From NCBI RefSeq assembly GCF_001402875.1, contig NZ_CP012946.1:2768001-2832000 (forward strand): a DNA stretch of 64,000 nt, given 5' to 3'. Position numbers and translations under genes: made by a program. This stretch comes from Blastochloris viridis. GTDB lineage: Bacteria; Pseudomonadota; Alphaproteobacteria; Rhizobiales; Xanthobacteraceae. The notes under the pieces are model-generated. The model was not told the DNA's origin and ran no database searches. It saw only the letters and a program-made list of their open reading frames with translations. This document shows, in pieces, positions 28,406 through 36,566 of the stretch. Within the stretch, counting starts at the first letter, position 1. The number at the start of each line of letters is the position of its first letter.

Positions 28406-28422
28406 TGCCTACTAAATAGGCA
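28406..28422. promoter_or_regulatory. Candidate operator upstream of the porin
   Basis: Inverted repeat TGCCTA (28406-28411) and TAGGCA (28417-28422) with 5-nt spacing, about 115 bp upstream of the porin start in AT-rich DNA. The regulator is unknown. Confidence 0.35.
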
Positions 28423-28450
28423 AATAGCGACAGATTATTAACTTTACAGA

Positions 28451-28476
28451 GTGCTGTTGCGAAACAGCAACAGCAC
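28451..28476 (-). terminator. Hairpin downstream of the DUF2937 gene
   Basis: Perfect 10-bp stem GTGCTGTTGC / GCAACAGCAC with a 6-nt loop. On the minus strand it is followed by TCTGTAAAGTTAAT. It lies about 160 bp after the DUF2937 stop and could end that transcript. Confidence 0.45.
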
Positions 28477-28634
28477 CGCCGGACCAGCGCGGTCGCAATT
28501 TCACCGGCTGGCAGAAAAATACGCGTCAAAACTGCTCAAAACCGGACAAGCCCCGGCAGGCGATGGAACGTTGCTTCCAGGCGCTGCGACCGCGAATCAA
28601 ATCACCTGCGCCAATCGCCCCAGCGCACCGCCGC

Positions 28635-29144
28635 TCACGCCGGCGCCCCGCCGGAGCGGGACCGCCGCCGGCCGCGACCCAGGCCGAAGATCAGCGACGC
28701 CGCCAGCACCCCGCCGAGAAAGCCCGCGCCGGCGTGGACCGCGCCCTCGGCGGTCACCGGCACCGCCGGGCGGAAGTCGGCGTAGGTCGCCTGCCCGACC
28801 TCTCGGTCGTAGGTGCGCAGGAACACCGCCAGCCGCTCGAATGGCGCGGCGGTGTCGAGCGCGGTCTTGGCGGCGTCGAACGCTTCGAAGCGGCGGATCA
28901 TGACGGCCGCGTCGGCGCCGCGGTCGCGCAGGAACGCCGAGCCCGGCCTGACAAACTCGGCGAGGCCTTCGGCGCGGGTGAGGCCGGCGCGGGCAGCGTC
29001 GGCGTCGAAGCGCTGCACGAAGCCGCGCAGCTCGTCGAGCCGGCCACCGAGCCGCTGGCTATATTGCTGGGCGAACTCGGGAAACTGCGCCAGCGCGAGG
29101 CCGCACACCACACCCACCGCAATCGCGAACAAACGGCCGACCAT
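28635..29144 (-). CDS. DUF2937 family protein
   Basis: A 169-residue protein with an N-terminal hydrophobic helix (LFAIAVGVVCGLALAQ), a long helical periplasmic-type domain (FPEFAQQYSQRLGGRLDELRGFVQRFDADA) and a second membrane helix near the C-terminus (AGFLGGVLAASLIFGLG) before a basic tail. The FPEF-QQY-QRLGG-DE-RG pattern matches DUF2937. The function is unknown. It stands alone on the minus strand. Confidence 0.83.
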   Translation of the reverse strand: MVGRLFAIAVGVVCGLALAQFPEFAQQYSQRLGGRLDELRGFVQRFDADAARAGLTRAEGLAEFVRPGSAFLRDRGADAAVMIRRFEAFDAAKTALDTAAPFERLAVFLRTYDREVGQATYADFRPAVPVTAEGAVHAGAGFLGGVLAASLIFGLGRGRRRSRSGGAPA

Positions 29145-29265
29145 GACGAACCTCCCGTCTTGGATCCTGATACCGGCGGCGGCGTTCGTGAAATCATTGA
29201 TGTCACGAACGAAAATCTGCGAATTTCAGCGGCCCCATGCGTCAGCATCCAGGACCGTTGGGATG

Positions 29266-29295
29266 ATACGGTTTCCGGATGATCCCGTCGTGATC
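29266..29295. repeat. 30-bp intergenic repeat, copy A
   Basis: The 30 bases beginning ATACGGTTTCCGG and ending CCCGTCGTGATC are identical to 36537-36566. A second CGTCGTGATC follows at 29311-29320. It belongs to the same family as 2341-2424 and 32911-32990. Confidence 0.7.
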
Positions 29296-29349
29296 TAGGG
29301 AAGATAAACACGTCGTGATCTAGCGAAAGCGTTTGAGGCGGGGGCGGGG

Positions 29350-30381
29350 ATGACAGGCGACACCACGGCGACCGGCGGCGGCGCCAAAGCTCCCAGGCGG
29401 GCGGCGCCGATGAGTTGGGAGGTCGATGTCGCGGTCGCGACCCACCCGCTGCTGCTGGCCGGCTACGCCAAAGTCTTCGGGCTGACCGCGCTGATCATGG
29501 GGGCGCTGCTGTCGTTCCTGATGGCGGTGGGCGGCAGCCCGGACGCCATCCCGGCGATGCTGGCGATCAGCACCGCCATTGCCGCCGCGCTGTTCGTGGT
29601 CGGCGTGCTCGCCATGGCGGCGATCTACCGCAACAGCATGACCATGCGCTTCACGGTCGATGCCAAGGGCGCGCGGGCGGAGACCCTCGACCGCCGGGCG
29701 GCCGCGGTGTCAAGCGCAGCCATCGTGCTCGGCGCGCTGTCCGGCAGGCCCGGCGCAGCCGGCGCCGGCCTGATCGCCAAGACCGCCGCCGATCAGCGCA
29801 CCGCCTGGCGCGGCATCGTCAAGGCGCGGTTCTACCCGCGCTGGAACGCCATCGCGCTGGCGAACGCCTGGCGCACGGTGATGATCCTGTTCTGCCCGCC
29901 GGAGCGTTACGAGGCGGTGGCCGAGCAGGTGCGCACCGCGATGGCACGGCGACCGGCGCAGGCCAGCGCGAAAAAGAGCCCGGTGGGCTGGCTGTTGCGG
30001 CGCACCGCGCTGGTGGTGCTGGCGGCACTGCCGATGTTCGTGCTGCCGCACCCGGTCGAGATCGACCTGTTCGTGCCGCTGTTGACGCTGTGCTTCGCGC
30101 TGGCCTCGGTGTGGCTCGTCCCGCTGCTCAGCGTCGTGGTGATCGGCGGCGTCGGCTGGGTCGCGGCGCACTCCGTGCTGGCGCTGCTGCACGAACGCCG
30201 CTCGATGTTCTCGCCGCACGACCTCTATCGCGCGTACGAGGTGGCGGACGCCGAGGTGTGGGCGGCGCTGGTGCTGGCGGCGCTCGGCGGCGCCTATCTG
30301 GTGTGGCTGTCGGTGGCGCTGCTGCGCGGCCGGGCCTATTCCGGGCTTGCCGGCGACCTGGCCGAACTCGATGATGGCTGA
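29350..30381 (+). CDS. Hypothetical multi-pass membrane protein
   Basis: A product of 343 residues. After a basic N-terminus there are two helices (VFGLTALIMGALLSFLMAVGG; AISTAIAAALFVVGVLAMAAIY), then a soluble stretch that looks like a PH-type beta domain (MTMRFTVDAKGARAETLDRR... WRGIVKARFYPRWNAIALANAWRTVMILFCPPERYEAVAEQVRTAM). Three or four further C-terminal helices follow. The soluble part and its placement resemble bacterial PH-domain membrane proteins, but I cannot assign a family. It starts a plus-strand run with the next two genes. Confidence 0.65.
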   Translation: MTGDTTATGGGAKAPRRAAPMSWEVDVAVATHPLLLAGYAKVFGLTALIMGALLSFLMAVGGSPDAIPAMLAISTAIAAALFVVGVLAMAAIYRNSMTMRFTVDAKGARAETLDRRAAAVSSAAIVLGALSGRPGAAGAGLIAKTAADQRTAWRGIVKARFYPRWNAIALANAWRTVMILFCPPERYEAVAEQVRTAMARRPAQASAKKSPVGWLLRRTALVVLAALPMFVLPHPVEIDLFVPLLTLCFALASVWLVPLLSVVVIGGVGWVAAHSVLALLHERRSMFSPHDLYRAYEVADAEVWAALVLAALGGAYLVWLSVALLRGRAYSGLAGDLAELDDG

Positions 30382-30402
30382 CCCTGTTCGATGGAGGCCG
30401 GC

Positions 30403-30969
30403 ATGAGTCGCCCGATGCTGCCTGCGCTGTGTGCCGCGCTGATCGCGCTGGCGGCCCCGGCGTCCGCCGAGGAGGCATCCTCGGGCGCCGCGTGGCGCTA
30501 CGGCCACCATCCGCAATGGGGGCTGTCGGCGTTCGTGACGGTGGACGGCGAGAGCATCGGCCTGCGCTGCATGCCCGACCGCGGCGTCGCCCGCCCGGCG
30601 GCGGCGCTGGCGCTGACGGCGGGGCTGGTGCGGCCGCACCCGGCCTTCACCGACGCCGAGGCGGTCGAGCGCTATCGGTTCCTCGGCGATCCGGCGATGG
30701 GCGAGGCGGTGATCGCGCGCACCGCCGGCGGCTATTTCGAGCGGGCCGGCACCACCTGCGAGGTCAACCTCAGCGCGTTCCAGGCGGCGCGCCTGCTGCT
30801 CTATTTCGATGAAGGCACCGACGTGACCGCGCTCGACGACGACACCGCGGAGGCGGCGCCGGGTGTGGTGGCGCGCATCCCGCTCACCGGCGCCAAGGAG
30901 GCGATCGGGCAACTGGTGCAGGCGTGCCCGGCGATCCGCAAGGACATCGACAACGAGTGCGGGATTTGA
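30403..30969 (+). CDS. Secreted hypothetical protein
   Basis: A product of 188 residues with the signal peptide MSRPMLPALCAALIALAAPASA. The mature part has three or four Cys that could form disulfides (GLRCMPDRG, TTCEVNLSAF, QACPAI, NECGI) and the WRYGHHPQWGLSAFVTVDGESIG segment seen in periplasmic hypothetical proteins of alphaproteobacteria. ATG 30403 has GGAGG just upstream; the ATG at 30391 lies at the ribosome site itself. The role is unknown. Confidence 0.7.
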   Translation: MSRPMLPALCAALIALAAPASAEEASSGAAWRYGHHPQWGLSAFVTVDGESIGLRCMPDRGVARPAAALALTAGLVRPHPAFTDAEAVERYRFLGDPAMGEAVIARTAGGYFERAGTTCEVNLSAFQAARLLLYFDEGTDVTALDDDTAEAAPGVVARIPLTGAKEAIGQLVQACPAIRKDIDNECGI

Positions 30970-30998
30970 CCGCGCCGTGACCGTGACCTGACCGCGCC

Positions 30999-32192
30999 AT
31001 GCTGCTCGCCCGCTTCACAGGCACCGCGGAACTGCACCGCGACGACAAGCTCGTCAGCGTGCGGTTCCTGACGCCGCATCGGGTGTTCTCGACCTGCCCC
31101 GCCAATGGCGGCTTCGCCGACCACCTCGACCTGGTGTTCAACCACCAGAGCTGCGAGCCGGTCGGCCACATCATCCCGGCGCTGCACGAGGCCTATCGCC
31201 AGCCGCAGCGCTACGCCGCCGGCCTACTCGACAGCCACGGCCTCGCCGGCGCCGCCGGCGCCGGCCTCGCCACCGCCGCCAACATCAACACGCTCGCCAT
31301 CGCGGAGGAAGCCCATCGCGACCTCAAGGTGGTGGCGCTCGCCACCGCCGGCGTCGAGGGCGGCGGCGCCCGCGCCGGCGACCCGGCCGGCTATTACGAA
31401 TTCGACGGCCGCTTCGAGCGCCGCGGCGACATCGGGCCGGAGACGCCCGGCACCATCAACGTCATCGTGCTGGTCAACAGCCCGATGACGGAGGGCGCCA
31501 TGGTGCGCGCGGTGATGACCGCGACCGAGGCCAAGGCGGCGGTGATGCAGGAACTGTCGGTACCCTCGCGCCAGTCGGCGAAGATCGCCACCGGCACCGG
31601 CACCGACCAGATCGCGGTGGCAGCGCCGCTGGCGGGCGCCCAGCCGCTGACCGGCGCCGGCCACCATTGCGTGCTGGGCGAGCTGATCGGCAAGGCGGTG
31701 ATGGCGGCGATCCGCGAGGCGGTGGCGCGGCAGAACCTGCTGGTGCCGGCCCGGCAGTGCGCCTGCAGCCGGCTGCTGGAGCGGTTCGGCCTCGACATCG
31801 ACCGGCTTACCGCGGCGGTGGCGGCGCAATTGCCGGACGAGGTCGCCGCGGTGCTGCGCGACAACCGCGACGTCATCGACCGCGACCCGCGCACGGTGGC
31901 GCTGGCGGCGGCGCTGATCCACGTCCACGATCAGGTCGGCTGGGGCGTGCTGCCGCCGTCGTGCTGGCGCGAGAGCGCCATCGACCTCGGCGCCGCCCTC
32001 GCCGCGGCGGTCGCCGGCACGCCGGCCGGCACCGAGCGCTACCGCACCGCGCTGGCCGCGATCCTGGCCGGCGGCGGGGACGACGGCCCGGCCACGGTGG
32101 TGGTGCGCGCCCTCGCGCTCGGCCTGCCCGACAAATGGACCCGCGCCAGCGGGATGATGGCGGCGATCACGCCCGCGGCCGACCCGCGCTGA
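30999..32192 (+). CDS. cbiZ: Adenosylcobinamide amidohydrolase, CbiZ family
   Basis: The central part matches CbiZ: LVNSPMTEGAMVRAVMTATEAKAAVMQEL and SAKIATGTGTDQIAVAAPL, with a conserved NINTLAIAEEAHRDLKVVALATAGVEGG upstream. CbiZ cleaves the amide between the corrin ring and aminopropanol of adenosylcobinamide, giving cobyric acid for salvage of external corrinoids. At 397 residues it is longer than the usual stand-alone domain; the last roughly 150 residues (from LERFGLDIDRLTAAVAAQL) are an extra, mostly helical part. No other cobalamin gene or obvious cobalamin riboswitch lies nearby. It follows the secreted-protein gene by 29 bp. Confidence 0.85.
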   Translation: MLLARFTGTAELHRDDKLVSVRFLTPHRVFSTCPANGGFADHLDLVFNHQSCEPVGHIIPALHEAYRQPQRYAAGLLDSHGLAGAAGAGLATAANINTLAIAEEAHRDLKVVALATAGVEGGGARAGDPAGYYEFDGRFERRGDIGPETPGTINVIVLVNSPMTEGAMVRAVMTATEAKAAVMQELSVPSRQSAKIATGTGTDQIAVAAPLAGAQPLTGAGHHCVLGELIGKAVMAAIREAVARQNLLVPARQCACSRLLERFGLDIDRLTAAVAAQLPDEVAAVLRDNRDVIDRDPRTVALAAALIHVHDQVGWGVLPPSCWRESAIDLGAALAAAVAGTPAGTERYRTALAAILAGGGDDGPATVVVRALALGLPDKWTRASGMMAAITPAADPR

Positions 32193-32225
32193 CGCCCGGC
32201 GGCGATGGCCGCCCGCCGGTTGCGG

Positions 32226-32891
32226 TCAGGCCGCCTCGCCCCGCACGCGGTAGCGCACCGGGTCGTTCGGGCCCGACAGCGACGCCTCGTCGACCGCCGA
32301 CAGCACCATGCCGATGGCATCGTCGTCGCGTGCCAGCGCGACCAGCAGCGCGGCGAGGTCGCGGCAGGTGATGCGGCCGTGGACGCGGTCGTCCTCGAAC
32401 AGCGCGCCGGCGCCGTTGGGCTCGCCGTCGATCAGTCCGCCGGGGCGCACCACGGTCCACTCCAGCGGCAGCGCCGTCAGATGGGTTTCGGCGCGGGTCT
32501 TGGCGGCGAGCACCTCGCCGATCGCCGCCAGCAGCCGTTCGGAGGCGTAGGTCCGCGACGCGCCGCAGCCGAGCGAGGTGACGACGATGACGCGGCGGAC
32601 GCCCGCGACGACGCAGGCGTCGGCGATGTTGCGGACGCCCTCGTCATCGACGCGGATGTCGCCGCCGCCGATGGCGGAAATCACCACGTCCGGCTTGGCC
32701 GCCGCCAGCACGGCGCCGACGCTGGCCGGATCGAGCACGTCGGCCGCCAGCCTGGCGGCGTGATCCGGCGCCGGCGCGGCGCCCTCAAGGCGGCGGACAG
32801 CCGCGGTCACCGTCCAGCCGGCGCCAGCGGCAAGTTCGCACACATGCCGGCCGGTCCGGCCGCTCGCACCAAACACCACCATTTGCGACAT
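32226..32891 (-). CDS. NAD(P)-binding Rossmann protein (atypical SDR)
   Basis: A 221-residue protein that begins directly with the nucleotide-binding loop VVFGASGRTGRHVCELAAGAG, followed by AAVRR (phosphate contact), ADVLDPASV and VVISAIGGG. It has no clear YxxxK catalytic pair, and SERLLAAIGEVLAAKTRAETHL takes its place. This is the pattern of atypical SDRs of the NmrA/SDR_a5 type, which act as redox sensors or quinone/flavin reductases. ATG 32891 has GAGGGGAG upstream. It is convergent with cbiZ with only 33 bp between. Confidence 0.85.
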   Translation of the reverse strand: MSQMVVFGASGRTGRHVCELAAGAGWTVTAAVRRLEGAAPAPDHAARLAADVLDPASVGAVLAAAKPDVVISAIGGGDIRVDDEGVRNIADACVVAGVRRVIVVTSLGCGASRTYASERLLAAIGEVLAAKTRAETHLTALPLEWTVVRPGGLIDGEPNGAGALFEDDRVHGRITCRDLAALLVALARDDDAIGMVLSAVDEASLSGPNDPVRYRVRGEAA

Positions 32892-32910
32892 CGTAGCTCC
32901 CCTCGCGTGA

Positions 32911-32990
32911 TAGGGTTTCCGGGAAATCACGGCGTGATCCCGGAAACGGCCTGATCGAAAACCCTTGCTCAGAAACGGGATTTTCGCCGA
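32911..32990. repeat. Composite intergenic palindromic repeat (copy 2)
   Basis: The first module is a palindrome with arms TTTCCGGGA and TGATCCCGGAAA around AATCACGGCG. The second is CGAAAACCC...GGGATTTTCG (32956-32986). Both modules line up with 2341-2424. Confidence 0.65.
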
Positions 32991-33212
32991 TTGGACAACG
33001 GTCAGAAGGCCCGATCGGCGGCAAACCGTATGCGACGGATTGGGCGAGATCACGCCCGCGATCGCGCCGCCAGCCCCGCCTGAGATCCCGCTGCGAAATG
33101 GACCTTTCGGCGACCGAACTCCGAAAAACCGGCCGGGCGACCGGACCTCGCAGGGATTTGCCTTCAGCCGGCACCGTTCCTTCGAGGCGTTCCAAAGGCA
33201 AGCCGGCCTTGG

Positions 33213-33242
33213 TTGACCTTAGGTATTGCAACTGCCTATGAA
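33213..33242 (+). promoter_or_regulatory. Candidate sigma-70 promoter of the HmuQ-like gene
   Basis: TTGACC (33213-33218) and TATGAA (33237-33242) with an 18-bp spacer, 90 bp before the start. The spacer has the dyad TAGGTA-N7-TGCCTA, a possible repressor site, perhaps for an iron regulator. Confidence 0.4.
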
Positions 33243-33331
33243 TCGCAACGGGTGCCGATGCTGTGTCCGGTGCAGCATTTGCCCGTCCCGCCCAGTCCGC
33301 CCGGATCCGCCGTCACCCCACAGGAGCCGCC

Positions 33332-33658
33332 ATGTTCATCGCCATGAACCGCTTCCGCATCGCCAAGGGCCAGGAGGATGCGTTCGAGCGCATTTGGCTC
33401 GGCCGCGACAGCCGCCTCGCCGAACTGCCGGGTTTCCTCGGCTTCCACCTGCTCAAGGGGCCGGCGGCCGAGGACCATACGCTCTATGCCTCGCACTCGA
33501 GCTGGGCGAGCCGGGCCGACTTCGACAATTGGACCCAGTCCGAGCAATTCCGCAGCGCCCACTCCAGCTCCGGGGCTGGCGCCGGCCCCGGCCTCTATCT
33601 CGGCCCGCCGCAGTTCGAGGGCTTCGAGGTCCGGCAGACCGTGCCCGCCGCGGCGTGA
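33332..33658 (+). CDS. Haem-degrading monooxygenase, HmuQ/IsdG-like (ABM fold)
   Basis: A small protein of 108 residues with the antibiotic-biosynthesis-monooxygenase fold. It opens MFIAMNRFRIAKGQEDAFERIW, then PGFLGFHLLKGP, HTLYASHSSWASRADFDNWTQSEQFRSAH and GPPQFEGFEV. These blocks match the rhizobial haem-degrading HmuQ/HmuD group, which opens haem to biliverdin and releases iron. The nearby exbB-exbD-tonB operon, which powers haem or siderophore receptors, supports this. The ATG has AGGAG upstream. Haem turnover is an inference. Confidence 0.8.
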   Translation: MFIAMNRFRIAKGQEDAFERIWLGRDSRLAELPGFLGFHLLKGPAAEDHTLYASHSSWASRADFDNWTQSEQFRSAHSSSGAGAGPGLYLGPPQFEGFEVRQTVPAAA

Positions 33659-33770
33659 TGCCGCCGGCCCCGTTTGGTGAAATCACATCGACGATCGGGC
33701 CAACGGCCGGCTGCCGCCGCCATTGGTCCGATTGGGTGTCCGGTGGCCCCTTCGCGATCCCGAATCCAAC

Positions 33771-33809
33771 CTCGCCGGAAATACCTGATCGAACAGGATT
33801 TCCGGCGAG
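33771..33809. repeat. Palindromic repeat between convergent genes
   Basis: A nearly perfect 15-bp stem, CTCGCCGGAAAT-A-CCTG and CAGGATTTCCGGCGAG, with one bulged base and an ATCGAA loop. It belongs to the same family as 17714-17754 and 56080-56116. It lies between the HmuQ-like gene and tonB and may also stop transcription. Confidence 0.6.
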
Positions 33810-33853
33810 AGCCGGCAGCGCTGCGCCCGGCTTGCCAGCGCGGGTCGGCGCCC

Positions 33854-34690
33854 TCAGCGGAAACTGTAGCGGATCGGCACCGAGAAGCTGAAGCGGGCGC
33901 CCGACAATTCGGGCGGCGCCTGCGGCAGCGGCTGCGCCCGCTGGATCAGCGCCGCGGTCTCGCGGTCGAGCGAGCTCACACCGGAACTCGCCGCCAGCCG
34001 GCTCGACAGCACGTTGCCGCTGCGGTCGATGGTGAAGTGGAGACGGGCAACGCCGGTTTCACCACGCGCCTGCGCCTCGGCGGGATAGCGCTTGTGGCGC
34101 TGCAGGTGGGCGACGATGCGGCTGTTCCAGTTCGGCATGGCGTTGCTGCTGCCCTGGCCGAACCGTCCGGGCGAGGGAATCGAGGCCACCGTGTCCGCCG
34201 AACTGCGCGCCGTGGTCGCGGCCACCGCGCGCGGCGGGGTCTCCGGCTTGTCGGGCTCGGGCTTCTTCACCTCGCGCTTGGGATCGGGCTTCCTGGGCTT
34301 CTTCACCTCGCGCTTCGGCACCGGCTTGGGCGGCACCGCCTCGGGCACCGGCACCGGATCGGGCACCGTCACCGGCGCTTCGACCGGATCGGGCATCTCC
34401 AGCGCCGCCTGCTCGACCTCCGGCTCCGGCGGCGGCGTCACGGCCTCCTCGGGCTGGGGCTGCACGTCGTCGGTCTTGGTCTGTTCGGGGCCCGGCACGC
34501 TTTCGGCACTGGCGACGTCCGGCGACGCCGCCAGCATCTCCAGCTCGACCAACACCGGCGCGCCGGCGGTCTCCGGCGGCTGCCAGTTCGCCAGCACCGC
34601 CACCGCCAGCCCGCCATGGGCCAGCGTGGCGATCGCGAACGCGGTGGTCCAGCGCGCGGCGTCGCGGCGCGATGACGACAGCACGCTCAT
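33854..34690 (-). CDS. tonB: TonB energy-transducing protein
   Basis: A 278-residue protein with one N-terminal membrane anchor (TTAFAIATLAHGGLAVAVLANW) and a long Pro/Glu/Lys-rich periplasmic spacer that contains a repeated KREVKKP unit. The C-terminal TonB domain (NWNSRIVAHLQRHKRYPAEAQARGETGVARLHFTIDRSGNVLSSRLAASSG) contacts the TonB box of outer-membrane receptors. It transmits proton-motive-force energy from ExbBD. The ATG overlaps the exbD stop by four bases. Confidence 0.93.
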   Translation of the reverse strand: MSVLSSSRRDAARWTTAFAIATLAHGGLAVAVLANWQPPETAGAPVLVELEMLAASPDVASAESVPGPEQTKTDDVQPQPEEAVTPPPEPEVEQAALEMPDPVEAPVTVPDPVPVPEAVPPKPVPKREVKKPRKPDPKREVKKPEPDKPETPPRAVAATTARSSADTVASIPSPGRFGQGSSNAMPNWNSRIVAHLQRHKRYPAEAQARGETGVARLHFTIDRSGNVLSSRLAASSGVSSLDRETAALIQRAQPLPQAPPELSGARFSFSVPIRYSFR

Positions 34691-35112
34691 CGTGCGCCCC
34701 CACCATCGAGCCCGACCAGCGCCACCTTGAGATAACCGGCGGCGCGCAGCGCGTTCATCACCGTCATCAACTCGCCATAGGCGACCGACTTGTCGGCGCG
34801 CAGGAACACCCGCTGCTCGCGGTCGCCGCCGCTCAGGCGGTCGAGCGCGCCGGCGAGCTGGCCGTGGCCCACCGCCTCGTCGCCGACCGCCAGCGACAGA
34901 TCGGCCTTTACCGTCAGGAAAATCGGCTTGTCCGGCCGCGGCTGGTGCTCGGCGGTCGAGTTCGGCAGGTTGACCGCGACGTCGACGGTGGCGAGCGGCG
35001 CCGCAATCATGAAGATGATCAGCAGCACGAGCATCACGTCGATGAACGGCGTGACGTTGATCTCGTGCATCTCATCGACGTCGCCGTCGGAGGGACCGAA
35101 CCGCATCGCCAT
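34687..35112 (-). CDS. exbD: Biopolymer transport protein ExbD
   Basis: A protein of 141 residues with the ExbD signature: INVTPFIDVMLVLLIIFMIAAP, a single membrane helix carrying the essential Asp (FIDV), then a periplasmic domain with VFLRADKSVAYGELMTVMNALRAAGYLKVALV. It works with ExbB as the proton-driven motor for TonB. ATG 35112 is chosen because a longer in-frame extension would overlap exbB. Genes run exbB-exbD-tonB, with a 4-bp overlap to tonB. Confidence 0.93.
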   Translation of the reverse strand: MAMRFGPSDGDVDEMHEINVTPFIDVMLVLLIIFMIAAPLATVDVAVNLPNSTAEHQPRPDKPIFLTVKADLSLAVGDEAVGHGQLAGALDRLSGGDREQRVFLRADKSVAYGELMTVMNALRAAGYLKVALVGLDGGGAR

Positions 35113-35116
35113 GGTG

Positions 35117-36184
35117 TCACTCCGCCGCCGGATGGACCTTGCGCAGCTGCCCGCCGCTGCGCCGGTCGATGTCGCGGCCGGCCAGGCGCAGCACCGCAGC
35201 TGCGGCATCGCCGACCACACCGCGATAGCCGGCGATCTGGCGGGCAAACACATTGTAGATCATCACCGCCGGAATCGCCGCGATCAAGCCGAGCGCCGTC
35301 GCCAGCAGCGCCTCGGCGATGCCCGGCGCCACCACCGCCAGATTGGTGGTCTGGGCCTTCGAGATGCCGATGAAGCTGTTCATGATGCCCCACACCGTGC
35401 CGAACAGGCCGACGAACGGCGCGGTGGCGCCGATGGTGGCGAGGCTGCCGATGCCGCGGGAAATGCGGCGGCCAGCCGCCGCCTCGATGCGCTCAAGCCG
35501 CGAGCCGATCCGCTCCTTGATGCCGTCGGCCGGCAGGCCGGCGGAGGCGCCGATCTCGGCGGTGGCGGCGATGGCAAAGTCCCGCGCCACCTCGGCGTCC
35601 GGCGCCAGACGGTCCAGCGCCTCGCCGAGCGAGGTCGCCTCCTCCACCACCTTGAGGCCGCCGCGGGCACGGCGGCGGGCGCCTGCAAGCTCGATGGTCT
35701 TGGCGAGCCACACCGTCCAGCTCAGCACCGAAGCCAGCGCCAGCCCGACCATCACGAGCTGCACCACGATGTCAGCGGCGAGGAACATGCCGAACGGCGA
35801 CAGATCGCGCGGCAGCGCCAGCTCGGGCATCGCCGGAGCCGCAGAAGCCTGCGACGCGGGGGCCGGCGCGGAACCGGGTTGCTCCGCAGCGGATTGACCG
35901 CCGCTGCCGGCCGGAGACAGCGCGGCCGCCGGAGGGGCGCCACCTGCGGGCGCGGCGGTGGCAGGCGCGGCGGGGTGCGGCATCGCTTGGTGCGGCGTGG
36001 CGCCGGAGGCCTCGGCGGGCGCGGGATGGTGTGCCGGCGCGGCCGGAGACGCAGCAGGGCCACCCTGGGCCGCCGCCGGCAAGGCGCCGAGAACGATGGC
36101 CAGCGCCACCGCCGAACCGAGCCGGCGCGCGACCGAAACCAAACCGTCAAACCAGATCGAAGACATCATCAATAATCGCTGCAT
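35117..36184 (-). CDS. exbB: Biopolymer transport protein ExbB (long N-terminal extension)
   Basis: The C-terminal 220 residues are a MotA/TolQ/ExbB domain with three membrane helices (ADIVVQLVMVGLALASVLSWTVWLAKTIEL; GSLATIGATAPFVGLFGTVWGIMNSF; EALLATALGLIAAIPAVMIYNVFARQI). The N-terminal part has a signal-like helix (VALAIVLGALPAAAQ) and about 90 residues rich in Ala and Pro, typical of alphaproteobacterial ExbB with a periplasmic leader. ATG 36184 (MQRLLMMSSIW) is the likely start; its ribosome site is weak. Confidence 0.92.
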   Translation of the reverse strand: MQRLLMMSSIWFDGLVSVARRLGSAVALAIVLGALPAAAQGGPAASPAAPAHHPAPAEASGATPHQAMPHPAAPATAAPAGGAPPAAALSPAGSGGQSAAEQPGSAPAPASQASAAPAMPELALPRDLSPFGMFLAADIVVQLVMVGLALASVLSWTVWLAKTIELAGARRRARGGLKVVEEATSLGEALDRLAPDAEVARDFAIAATAEIGASAGLPADGIKERIGSRLERIEAAAGRRISRGIGSLATIGATAPFVGLFGTVWGIMNSFIGISKAQTTNLAVVAPGIAEALLATALGLIAAIPAVMIYNVFARQIAGYRGVVGDAAAAVLRLAGRDIDRRSGGQLRKVHPAAE

Positions 36185-36499
36185 CAACCGTCGTCCGGTT
36201 TCGGACCGGGAGGCCGCATTGCGCCGGAAACCCCGCTCATGCGTCCTGCAGATCGGCTGCAATGGAACGGCCGCACCGCGCCGCGCCCCGCATGAGCCGC
36301 CAACGGCTCCCGACTGCCCGCTTAGTGTTGACGGATCGGCAGACGCGGTCAATCCGCCTTCTGCACAATGGAACTATTATCGTTATAGACTCTCCGGCAA
36401 TCGCTTTATATCACGCGTGCCATCGGCACTGTTCCGGTGCTGTCCGGCAAAGTTTAGAACAATGCAATATTGCTGCAAGCCGATTTGCCCGCCGACTCG

Positions 36500-36530
36500 A
36501 AACAACGGCCGCGGCAGCCGGCCGTTGTTT
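36500..36530 (-). terminator. Terminator of the hup-hyp-hoxA operon
   Basis: Perfect 11-bp stem AAACAACGGCC (36500-36510) and GGCCGTTGTTT (36520-36530) with a 9-nt loop. The T-rich end on either strand makes it terminator-like. It lies 50 bp after the hoxA stop and separates this operon from exbB. Confidence 0.65.
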
Positions 36531-36536
36531 GCAATC

Positions 36537-36566
36537 ATACGGTTTCCGGATGATCCCGTCGTGATC
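36537..36566. repeat. 30-bp intergenic repeat, copy B
   Basis: Identical over 30 bases to 29266-29295. It sits between the hoxA stop and its terminator hairpin. Confidence 0.7.

Larger units (their letters stand above)
28293..28634. other. Porin promoter region and hairpins (342 bp)
   Basis: An AT-richer gap between the porin and DUF2937 genes. It holds the palindrome TGCCTA-CTAAA-TAGGCA at 28406-28422 and a 10-bp hairpin at 28451-28476. No gene is evident. Confidence 0.5.
32892..33331. other. Non-coding gap with repeats and a promoter (440 bp)
   Basis: Divergent region between the NAD(P)-binding gene and the HmuQ-like gene. It holds the composite repeat at 32911-32990 and a promoter-like sequence at 33213-33242. 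No gene is evident. Confidence 0.5.

Noticed and set aside
34250..34330. Tandem repeat near 34.3 kb
   Set aside because: It is the KREVKKP repeat in the periplasmic spacer of TonB, normal for this protein.
36453..36459. Irr/ICE box upstream of exbB
   Set aside because: Only a half-site (TTTAGAA) is present and it is far from the exbB start. Noted as a hint only.
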